From: a bacterium BMS3Abin02
Lineage (GTDB): Bacteria > Actinomycetota > Acidimicrobiia > Spongiisociales > UBA4744
Direction of reading: 5' to 3'
Assembly (NCBI GenBank): GCA_002897675.1
Contig: BDSU01000036.1
Coordinates: forward strand, 62,001 to 126,000
DNA: 64,000 nucleotides
The notes beneath the pieces are model-generated. The model was not told the DNA's origin, ran no database searches, and was given only the letters and a program-made list of their open reading frames with translations. Numbering within the stretch: the stretch's first letter is position 1; each line of letters starts with the position of its first letter. Made by a program: the position numbers and the translations under genes. Positions 51,326 through 58,533 of the stretch are shown here, one piece after another.

Positions 51326-52218
51326 CCCAGTTCCTGCAAGCAACCGTGGCGGGGCTCTCCCTCGCCTCGATCTACGCGCTGCTCGCGCTCGGGTTCGTCA
51401 TCATCTTCAAGTCCACCCAGGTGCTCAGCTTCGCACAGCCCGCCCTGATGATCTTTGGTGCGTACTTCGTCTCCTACCTCGCGGTCACCGTGGGCATCGA
51501 TTTCTGGCTGGCACTGGCGATCGGCATCCTGCTCACCGCGTTGCTCGGAGCCGTGATCGAGCGAGTCACATTGCGACCTCTCGTCGGCAAACCGCTCTTT
51601 ACGCTCGCGATTCTGACCATCGGCCTCGATATCGCGATCCGCGTCGTGGTCGACGATCTCATCGGAGTGAACCTGCGTGGTGTCGGCGACCCGTGGGGCT
51701 TCAGCAGCATACGGGCGGGTGGCGTGGTGATCGAGACGCGGGTGATCGCCATGTTTGTCGCTGCCGTGATCGTCGCGGTCGCGCTGCTCGCTTTCTTCAA
51801 GTACTCCAGGGTCGGCCTGGCCATGCGCGCGACGGCCGCCGATCAAGAGGTGGCTCTCGCCCAGGGAATCAACGTGCATCAGATCTTTGCGCTGGCCTGG
51901 ATACTCGGGGGCGCGCTCGCCGCCCTTGCGGGCATGTTCGCCGCCTCGGGCGCGGCCGGACTGAGCCAGAGCAACTGGATCGTTGCACTGAAGGCACTCC
52001 CCGCGATCGTTGTCGGAGGCCTCGACTCGATCCACGGGGCTATCGTCGGGGCGCTCATCATCGGGTTGGCCGAGGGATACAGCGCCACCTACCAGGCCCA
52101 GTACATGCCGTGGCTGGGAAGCAACTTCAGCCAGGTGATTCCGTATCTCGTGATGCTCATCGTGCTGCTGATCAAACCGTACGGGCTGTTCGGCACCGAG
52201 GAGGTGGAACGGGTGTGA
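51322..52218 (+). CDS. livH: Branched-chain-type ABC transporter permease LivH
   Basis: This 298-residue integral membrane protein has about eight TM helices and the LivH pattern: TVAGLSLASIYALLALGFVI, VLSFAQPALMIFGAYFVSYL, GLAMRATAADQEVALAQGIN and AIVVGGLDSIHGAIVGALII. It forms the translocation path with LivM. The GTG at 51322 overlaps the synthetase stop; its stop overlaps the GTG of livM. Confidence 0.92.
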   Translation: MTQFLQATVAGLSLASIYALLALGFVIIFKSTQVLSFAQPALMIFGAYFVSYLAVTVGIDFWLALAIGILLTALLGAVIERVTLRPLVGKPLFTLAILTIGLDIAIRVVVDDLIGVNLRGVGDPWGFSSIRAGGVVIETRVIAMFVAAVIVAVALLAFFKYSRVGLAMRATAADQEVALAQGINVHQIFALAWILGGALAALAGMFAASGAAGLSQSNWIVALKALPAIVVGGLDSIHGAIVGALIIGLAEGYSATYQAQYMPWLGSNFSQVIPYLVMLIVLLIKPYGLFGTEEVERV

Positions 52219-53327
52219 GAGGACGACCGAACCTCCACAGCTCCTATCGATCCGATCGGGCGATCTTGCCGACCTCCACGCAGAGAGTCGCTCTCGCCGC
52301 CGGCGTGGGTGTGGTCCTCGTCCTCCCGTTCCTCGGTCTCTCCCGGACGTGGCTGATCCTTCTGGCGACCACCTTCGTCGCGTCGATCGGTGCGATCGGG
52401 CTCAACCTGGTGACCGGCTACGCGGGACAGATCTCGCTCGGCCATTCGTTCTTTCTCGGTATCGGAGCGTACGTCGGCGCCGCGCTCTCGGGCGATCCGA
52501 GCGCAAACGTGATCGGGTTCGGTCTCGGCATGCTCATCTGGCTGCCTGCGGCCGGTCTCGTGGCAGCCGCGATAGGCGCGCTGGTCGCCCCGATGGCACT
52601 GCGCGTCAAGGGCCTCTACCTCGCACTCCTCACCCTGGGACTCGTCTTTCTCGGCGAGCACATTTTCAGGAACTGGGACTCGCTGACCGGGGGTACCGGG
52701 ATCGGCCGCAAACCGGCAGTGCTGCAACTGCTCGGGTGGCGGTTCGACAAACCGGGATCGATCGGTGGGATCCTGCTCTCGCGAGAGCAGCAGATCTACT
52801 TCTTCACGTTCGTCCTGTTCGTCGTGATGGCCTTCGCGGCGAAGAACCTCGCCCGGTCCAGGGTTGGCAGGGCGTTCTCGGCCATTCGGGATCGCGACAT
52901 CGCCGCGGAAATCATGGGAGTGGACCTGACCAAGTACAAGGTGCTTGCGTTCGCGGTCTCCTCCTTCTACGCGGGGATTGCCGGATCGCTCTACTTCACG
53001 GTGACAGGCTTTGTCGAGCCGGCGAGTTTCAATCTGCTCCTGGCTATCCTGTTCATCGCAATGGTGGTCATCGGGGGAGTGTCCTCGATCGCAGGCTCGA
53101 TCATGGGCGCTGCGTTCGTAACGCTGCTGCCCCAGATCATCGATTCTGCATCAGGCTGGCTTCCGTTCATCGGTGACGGCGCAGGAGGCGTGCTCAGCCC
53201 GGCGCAGCTGGAACGGATACTCTTTGGAGGGTTGATCGTGTTCTTCCTGATCTTTGAGCCGCTCGGTATGTACGGCATATGGATCAGGGTCCGCAACTAC
53301 TGGAAAACATGGCCGTTCTCATACTGA
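52215..53327 (+). CDS. livM: Branched-chain-type ABC transporter permease LivM
   Basis: This 370-residue membrane protein shows the LivM pattern: AIGLNLVTGYAGQISLGHSF, GLYLALLTLGLVFLGEHIFR, GRAFSAIRDRDIAAEIMGVD, KVLAFAVSSFYAGIAGSLYF and VVIGGVSSIAGSIMGAAFVT. The GTG at 52215 overlaps the livH stop (GTGA) with GAGGTGG upstream; the longer ORF to the left lies inside livH in another frame and is not real. The binding-protein gene follows after 28 bp with its own ribosome-binding site. Confidence 0.92.
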   Translation: MRGRPNLHSSYRSDRAILPTSTQRVALAAGVGVVLVLPFLGLSRTWLILLATTFVASIGAIGLNLVTGYAGQISLGHSFFLGIGAYVGAALSGDPSANVIGFGLGMLIWLPAAGLVAAAIGALVAPMALRVKGLYLALLTLGLVFLGEHIFRNWDSLTGGTGIGRKPAVLQLLGWRFDKPGSIGGILLSREQQIYFFTFVLFVVMAFAAKNLARSRVGRAFSAIRDRDIAAEIMGVDLTKYKVLAFAVSSFYAGIAGSLYFTVTGFVEPASFNLLLAILFIAMVVIGGVSSIAGSIMGAAFVTLLPQIIDSASGWLPFIGDGAGGVLSPAQLERILFGGLIVFFLIFEPLGMYGIWIRVRNYWKTWPFSY

Positions 53328-53355
53328 AGGGCCCGACGACAAGGGAGGAGAGCCA

Positions 53356-54777
53356 ATGAAACGATGGACCAAGCCGGTGATTGTGATCGCAGTGTTTGCG
53401 CTCATCGCGGTGGCGTGTGCACAGGGCGAGACTGCCACCACGACGACGGCCGCGCCGGCCACGACGGCGGCGCCGGCCACGACGGCGGCGCCGGCCACGA
53501 CGGCGGCGCCGGCCACGACGGCGGCGCCGGAGCCTGCAGTGAAGTTCGATATTGGTGTGACCGCGGAGCCGTGTGAGGGTGGCAATCCCGATCGCGGCTG
53601 CATCTATCTGGGCATCATCGACGACGAAACGGGCCCGTTCGCGGCAACCGCACCGGCGCTGGTCGGTGGGCAGAAGGCCTTCTGGGCGACGGTCAACGCG
53701 ACCGGTGGAATTGCCGGCGCTTTTGACGTCACGATTCCCGATGATCTCGTGAAGGACGGCCAGTACAAGCCGGACGTCACGGTCCAGAAGTACACGCAGA
53801 TCGCCGACTCGATCGCTGCACTCGCCATGCTCCTCGGGACACCGCAGGGCATTGCCACGCTCGATTCGATGAAGGCCGACAACACGATTGCCGCGCCGAT
53901 GACGTGGTGGTCGGGCTGGGGCTTCGACAGTACCGACTACGGACTCGTCCTCGAGTTCGGGACGAACTACTGCTTCGAGGCCATGAATGCCGTGGACTGG
54001 GCTATCCAGGCGGTTCCCGCTGCCGGCCGTTCGACGGTCGCCAGCGTGGGCATCGTCAAGTTCCCGGGCGACTACGGTGACGACTATGCAGCGGGCGTAG
54101 CCAAGGCTGCAGAGGCGGATGGCCTGAAGGTGGCATGGCAACAAGTGATCATCCCGGCGTCCGCGGGCGGAGATCCGACCCAGGCGGAAGCAGTCGCCAA
54201 GATCGCTGCCGATCCGGTCGATGTCGTGTTTGTCGTCTCCGGACCGAGCGAACTCGCGGCGGTCGTCGGCGGTGCGGCTCAAGTGCTTGGAGAGAAGGTG
54301 CCGATCTTCATCGGTGCGTCTCCAACATGGAACCCGGGTCTGCTCAAGACGGCTGCAAGTGCCGCATTCGAATTGGGGATCTACTACCAGTCCGCACCCT
54401 TCGGACCGTGGGGGTATGACTCGGTCGGCCATGAGAAGATGCGCACGGCACTCGGTGACGTGCCGGGCAACTTCTTCTTCGTGGCAGGTTGGGCATCCCA
54501 GTATGCGCTCAAGGCAGCATTCGAAGCTGCCTATGCGGCCGGCGATCTGACCAAGGCGGGGATCTACGCAGCGGCGCAGAACCTCACCGACGTCGATTAC
54601 GAAGGCATGATGCCGGCTCGTTCGTTCGCGGGCGCGCCGAATGACGTGTTCCCCCGTGGATCGTTGATGTCGGGCGTTGACACGTCTGCGGTGGACGGTG
54701 TCAGCGTGCTCAAGGACTTCTTCACGGGTCCGACCGCAGCCAAATACGACTTCACCGAACCCTGCGCGAAGCCGTAA
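53356..54777 (+). CDS. livK: Branched-chain-type ABC transporter substrate-binding lipoprotein
   Basis: This 473-residue exported binding protein has a lipoprotein signal (VFALIAVACAQG), then a repetitive linker ATTAAPATTAAPATTAAP that anchors the binding domain away from the membrane. A type I periplasmic-binding fold follows (IYLGIIDDETGPFAATAPAL, KFPGDYGDDYAAGVAKAAEA, DVVFVVSGPSELAAVV). The ligand is not the usual leucine/valine with certainty; the acyl-CoA synthetase in the operon hints at a carboxylic acid. ATG 53356 has GGGAGGAG upstream. A strong terminator follows. Confidence 0.88.
   Translation: MKRWTKPVIVIAVFALIAVACAQGETATTTTAAPATTAAPATTAAPATTAAPATTAAPEPAVKFDIGVTAEPCEGGNPDRGCIYLGIIDDETGPFAATAPALVGGQKAFWATVNATGGIAGAFDVTIPDDLVKDGQYKPDVTVQKYTQIADSIAALAMLLGTPQGIATLDSMKADNTIAAPMTWWSGWGFDSTDYGLVLEFGTNYCFEAMNAVDWAIQAVPAAGRSTVASVGIVKFPGDYGDDYAAGVAKAAEADGLKVAWQQVIIPASAGGDPTQAEAVAKIAADPVDVVFVVSGPSELAAVVGGAAQVLGEKVPIFIGASPTWNPGLLKTAASAAFELGIYYQSAPFGPWGYDSVGHEKMRTALGDVPGNFFFVAGWASQYALKAAFEAAYAAGDLTKAGIYAAAQNLTDVDYEGMMPARSFAGAPNDVFPRGSLMSGVDTSAVDGVSVLKDFFTGPTAAKYDFTEPCAKP
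53452..53530 (+). repeat. 18-bp tandem repeat in livK linker
   Basis: Four perfect copies of an 18-bp unit (GCGCCGGCCACGACGGCG) run from 53452 to 53523, with a partial fifth. They encode APATTA repeats. Identical DNA units point to recent slippage and possible length variation among strains. Confidence 0.85.
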
Positions 54778-54793
54778 GGCAGAACGCACGATC

Positions 54794-54832
54794 GAGGGGC
54801 GGCCCTGTTGGGCCGCCCCTCCGCCGTTTGTT
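54794..54832 (+). terminator. Terminator after the liv operon
   Basis: GAGGGGCGGCCC (54794-54805) pairs perfectly with GGGCCGCCCCTC (54810-54821) over a 4-base loop. It is followed by CGCCGTTTGTTG. It lies 16 bp after the livK stop. Confidence 0.85.
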
Positions 54833-54958
54833 GCTTTCCCGGCCTGCGCGACCGGAGCCCTCGGCGCCGATACGCGGTTCCCCGTGTGTTCCGCCGTTCC
54901 TCTCTTCGCTCACGCACCGCTCGGTTACCGTCGCCGCCGGCGACGGGTGGTCGCAGTG

Positions 54959-55531
54959 CTACGGACGGGGGAGGGGTACCAACCCGGCGAGCAACGCCTT
55001 GAGAGCGTCGCCGATGAGGAACGGGAAGACGCCCAATGCGAGGGCGCGGCCGAGGCCGACTCCGAGAGCGTACGCGAGCCATGCGATACCGAAGACGTAA
55101 ATGGCGGCAGTTCCGGCGAGCGCTGCCGGAATACCGAAGAGGCGCCCCGGTTGCCCCGTCCGCAGCCTGCCTACGAGCGCCGCCGCAGCGATGAATCCGA
55201 CCAGATACCCGAGTGTGGGACCTGTGACGTATGACCAGCCGCCCTGCCCACCTTGGAAGACCGGCAATCCGACCGCTCCTGCCGCGACGTAGAGTGCCTG
55301 ACTCGCCGCTCCTGCCCGGGAGCCGAGGGCCAGTCCGGCGAGCAACACGGCGAATGTTTGACCCGTAATCGGCACCGGCGTGAACCAGAGAGGGATCCGC
55401 AGTTGTGCGAGAACGGCGGTGAGCGCGGCGAAGGCGACAACGAGTGCCACCGTCAGCGCTCGACTTCGTGGCAGGATGCGGGAAGATACGAGGGTCGACA
55501 AGGTACGGCTCCAGGGTTCGTGACGGCTCAT
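54959..55531 (-). CDS. bioY: Biotin transporter BioY
   Basis: BioY is the substrate-binding membrane component of an ECF-type biotin importer; it can use a shared energising module. The 190 residues have about six TM helices and the family motif pattern: LRIPLWFTPVPITGQTFAVL, LGSRAGAASQALYVAAGAVG, LPVFQGGQGGWSYVTGPTLG and YLVGFIAAAALVGRL. No bioM/bioN genes are next to it. The location between a biotin-dependent carboxylase island and its transporter suggests a supply role. The ATG at 55531 is divergent from the next gene with 33 bp between. Confidence 0.92.
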   Translation of the reverse strand: MSRHEPWSRTLSTLVSSRILPRSRALTVALVVAFAALTAVLAQLRIPLWFTPVPITGQTFAVLLAGLALGSRAGAASQALYVAAGAVGLPVFQGGQGGWSYVTGPTLGYLVGFIAAAALVGRLRTGQPGRLFGIPAALAGTAAIYVFGIAWLAYALGVGLGRALALGVFPFLIGDALKALLAGLVPLPRP

Positions 55532-55564
55532 CGGACCCTGTGAGTGGAGCGGAGGTTACGAACG

Positions 55565-56758
55565 ATGCGACTGCGGGCGGCGCTGGCGGCAATCGTGGTC
55601 ATCGCTGCCGCGTGCTCACCGACGGAAGTCACCACGACTGCAACCTCGTCGACTCTCCGGCCGTCGGCCACGACAACGACGACCGTGCCCACTCTCCAGA
55701 CCGGTGTGGGGGTCGGCGACGGCACGATTCACCTCGCCGCCTTCCTGCCGCTGAGCGGTTCCCTTGCCGGGATTGGGCAATCGATCCTCGAAGGGCACCG
55801 GGCGTACTGGCGGTATGTGAACGATGACCTGGGCGGTGTCGCCGGACGATTCACCGTCGCACTCGATGAGGTCGACACCGCGTACGACCCGGCGCCCGCC
55901 ACCGCCGAGCTCGCTGCACGAGAAGACTCGATCCTCGGGATCTCCGCCATGCTCGGCAGCCCCGTCACGCGGGCGCTCTTGGACGCGAACTCGACGATGC
56001 CGATCATGGTCGGGTCCCAGGCCGTCCCGTGGGCCAAGCACGGCAACGCTGTGTACAACCTCGCCGTGCCCACGTATCGGGACCAGGTCACCGTCCTCTG
56101 GGATCTCGCGATCGACGCGGCCGGTGACGCGTCCGATGTGGGGTTCGTTGCAGCAGCCGGCCTCTATGGCGACGACTGTCTCGCAGGCACGGTCACGCAG
56201 CCAAAGATCATTTCCCGCTATCCGGCCGGAACGACCGACTTCGAGGGCGTCGTCAGAGATGTCGACCGTGCGAAGGTGCTGGTGGCGTGTGTCACGAGCG
56301 CAGAGCTGGTTCGCATCATCGCGACCGGCAACCTGCTCGGGTTCACGCCTCCCATCTACGCGACGGGCCCGTCGTATGACCGGGCGGTCCTCGATGCGCT
56401 CGAGGCGGTTCCTGAGGATCTCTGGGTCGCCGGCGGACCACCGGCCTACGAGGACGACACGCCGGGAATGCAGTTGTTCCGTACGGTGACCGATGGACTC
56501 GACGACATAAACACCTGGACGTTCGTCGGATACGCGCAGGCCGCGACGTTCCACCTGCTGCTCGAACAGGCCATCGACGACGGCACATTGACCAGGTCCG
56601 GTGTATTGGCGGCACGCGGCCGTGTCGGCGATGTCGACTTTGGGTACGGATGGGGTCCGGCCGGCTTCGATGACGATGGGATCCTCCCGCACGTGCCCGT
56701 CACGGTCTCGGTCCCCGATCCGGACGCGGCCTTCGGTCTTCGCGCGATCGACCAGTAG
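55565..56758 (+). CDS. Type I periplasmic-binding lipoprotein (orphan)
   Basis: This 397-residue exported protein has a lipoprotein signal (IVVIAAACSPTE), then a Thr/Ser linker, then a type I periplasmic-binding fold (IHLAAFLPLSGSLAGIGQSI, LGGVAGRFTVALDEVDTAYD, GATGPSYDRAV-like). It is a relative of the livK product but more divergent, with no permease of its own nearby. It could supply an alternative ligand to LivHM or act as a sensor. ATG 55565 has CGGAGG upstream; an ATG-like start seven codons earlier is not supported. The gene downstream encodes a sortase. Confidence 0.8.
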   Translation: MRLRAALAAIVVIAAACSPTEVTTTATSSTLRPSATTTTTVPTLQTGVGVGDGTIHLAAFLPLSGSLAGIGQSILEGHRAYWRYVNDDLGGVAGRFTVALDEVDTAYDPAPATAELAAREDSILGISAMLGSPVTRALLDANSTMPIMVGSQAVPWAKHGNAVYNLAVPTYRDQVTVLWDLAIDAAGDASDVGFVAAAGLYGDDCLAGTVTQPKIISRYPAGTTDFEGVVRDVDRAKVLVACVTSAELVRIIATGNLLGFTPPIYATGPSYDRAVLDALEAVPEDLWVAGGPPAYEDDTPGMQLFRTVTDGLDDINTWTFVGYAQAATFHLLLEQAIDDGTLTRSGVLAARGRVGDVDFGYGWGPAGFDDDGILPHVPVTVSVPDPDAAFGLRAIDQ

Positions 56759-56824
56759 GTTCATCGAGCCCGACGCCGACCGGCTTTGGCTCCAGGTCCG
56801 GCAGGGTTCTGCCGATAGGCAGGC

Positions 56825-57349
56825 ATGCAGGCTGTCATCCTCGCTCTCGTACTGGCGCTGGCCACGCCCAGCTTCAGCCCTGCGATCACCGAGAGACCTG
56901 CGAGGGCCCGCGTCGACGCCGTCACCCAGCAACTCGGTATCGTTGTCGGCCGCCTCGAGATTCCGGCGATCGACCTCGACGAGGTGATGCGCGAAGGTGT
57001 CGACCTGTCGGTCATCGACCGTGGCGTGGCGCACTGGTCCGGTACCGCGGATCCCGGCGGTGCGGGAAACATCGTGCTCGCCGGCCACCGAACGATCCAC
57101 TCGGCGCCGTTCCTCGATCTGGACAAGCTCGAGCCCGGAGACGAGATCTACGTCACCGGGATAGGAGGGCGCATTGCCACCTACCGGGTCGTCGAGACGC
57201 TGATCGTCACGCCGGCCGACATGTGGATCGTCGATCCGACCGACACACCGATGTTGACGATGTTCGCCTGTCACCCGAAAGGGTCCGCTCGTCAGCGCAT
57301 CGTCGTGCGAGCCGAACTGGTCGACGCTCCTGTGGTGCAGTTTCCCTGA
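56825..57349 (+). CDS. Class E-type sortase
   Basis: This 174-residue transpeptidase-fold protein has a short N-terminal signal or anchor (MQAVILALVLALATPSFSPA), then the sortase beta-barrel: GRLEIPAIDLDEVMREGVD, the catalytic His in NIVLAGHRTIHSAPF and the catalytic Cys with Arg in LTMFACHPKGSARQRIVV. It is short for class E (typically above 200), mainly from a small N-terminal region. I saw no LAxTG-type sorting motif in the proteins of this window. No ribosome-binding site is evident before the ATG at 56825. Confidence 0.8.
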   Translation: MQAVILALVLALATPSFSPAITERPARARVDAVTQQLGIVVGRLEIPAIDLDEVMREGVDLSVIDRGVAHWSGTADPGGAGNIVLAGHRTIHSAPFLDLDKLEPGDEIYVTGIGGRIATYRVVETLIVTPADMWIVDPTDTPMLTMFACHPKGSARQRIVVRAELVDAPVVQFP

Positions 57350-57462
57350 GACGGAACTTCGTACTTCGTAGTTGACGTGGCGTCTCCTTGCCGGGAGAGC
57401 TTCGGTGACCGGCGACCGGCGACCGACTGCTGAGTGCCGACTGGCAGTACTATTCCCCTCCC

Positions 57463-58494
57463 ATGACCGACTATCCACAACAGAGAGCACCACGGTGGCC
57501 GTACGTCGCCGTCGGTGTGCTCATGGCTCTGCTGATCCTGGCGGTCGTCGCCTGGAGTGTGTCGTTGCCCTACGTCGCGTGGTCGCCGGGACCCGTGCCC
57601 GAGGTCGTCAGCCTCATCACGGTGGAAGGTGCCCAGACGTATCCGGTGCGAGGCAACCTGTACATGCTCACCGTGTCCCAGCAGGACATCAACGCGTACG
57701 AACTGCTCGCCGCGTGGGCGGATCCGACGGTCGATGTGCTCGATCGCACCGCGGTTCGACCGGTCGGTCAGTCACCGGAGGAATACCAGCGGGTCGCGCA
57801 GCGTGACATGCTCGAGTCCAAGAACACGGCAATCCTCGTGGCGCTCGACCGTCTCGGCTATGACGTCACCTACACAGGGGATGGCGTCGAGGTGGCGACG
57901 ATCCTGAAGGGAACTCCTGCCGACGGCGCCCTCGAACTCGGTGATGTGATCACGGCAATCAACGGCAAACCGGTCGAACTCGCCAGAGACGCCGTGGCAC
58001 TGATCACCGCACACGCGATCGGCGACACGATCACGCTCACCGTCGAACGCGGCGATCAGACGATCGACGTACCGATCACACTCGTGGAGCACACACAGGA
58101 GAAAGGCCGACCGATGGTCGGGTTTGGGGCCGTGACCCACAACCTGACCTACGACTTCCCGATACAGGTCGACATCGACTCGACCAATATCGGCGGGCCT
58201 TCTGCGGGAATGATGTACACGTTGGCAGTCATAGATGTGCTGACCCCCGACGACATCACGAAAGGGCATCGGATCGCCGGAACAGGGACGATCGCGTCCG
58301 ACGGGAGCGTCGGCCCGATCGGCGGGATACGCCAGAAAGTCGAGGGTGCAGAGGCCGCCGGGGCGGAGTACATCCTCGTTCCGAAGGCCAACTATGAAGA
58401 GGCGCTGACGGCGCACGTGACGGGGGTCCAAATCATCCCGGTGCAGACCATCGACGACGCGCTCGAGTTCCTGTCGAGCCTCCCGAACGCCTAA
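57463..58494 (+). CDS. Lon-like serine protease with PDZ domain (YlbL type)
   Basis: This 343-residue protein has an N-terminal TM helix (VGVLMALLILAVVAWSVSLP) and an extracytoplasmic PDZ domain (about 125-210, VATILKGTPADGALELGDVI). A C-terminal S16 Lon-type protease domain follows with the Ser-Lys dyad: GGPSAGMMYTLAV holds Ser and GPIGGIRQKVEGAEAAGA holds Lys. This architecture is common in actinobacteria and Bacillus (YlbL). TACTAT ends 9 bp before the ATG and no ribosome-binding site is seen, so the mRNA is near-leaderless. Substrates are unknown; it likely acts on membrane or exported proteins. Confidence 0.88.
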   Translation: MTDYPQQRAPRWPYVAVGVLMALLILAVVAWSVSLPYVAWSPGPVPEVVSLITVEGAQTYPVRGNLYMLTVSQQDINAYELLAAWADPTVDVLDRTAVRPVGQSPEEYQRVAQRDMLESKNTAILVALDRLGYDVTYTGDGVEVATILKGTPADGALELGDVITAINGKPVELARDAVALITAHAIGDTITLTVERGDQTIDVPITLVEHTQEKGRPMVGFGAVTHNLTYDFPIQVDIDSTNIGGPSAGMMYTLAVIDVLTPDDITKGHRIAGTGTIASDGSVGPIGGIRQKVEGAEAAGAEYILVPKANYEEALTAHVTGVQIIPVQTIDDALEFLSSLPNA

Positions 58495-58533
58495 AGCTCA
58501 GATCCGGAGATCGGGCGCAGTATCGTTGACATC

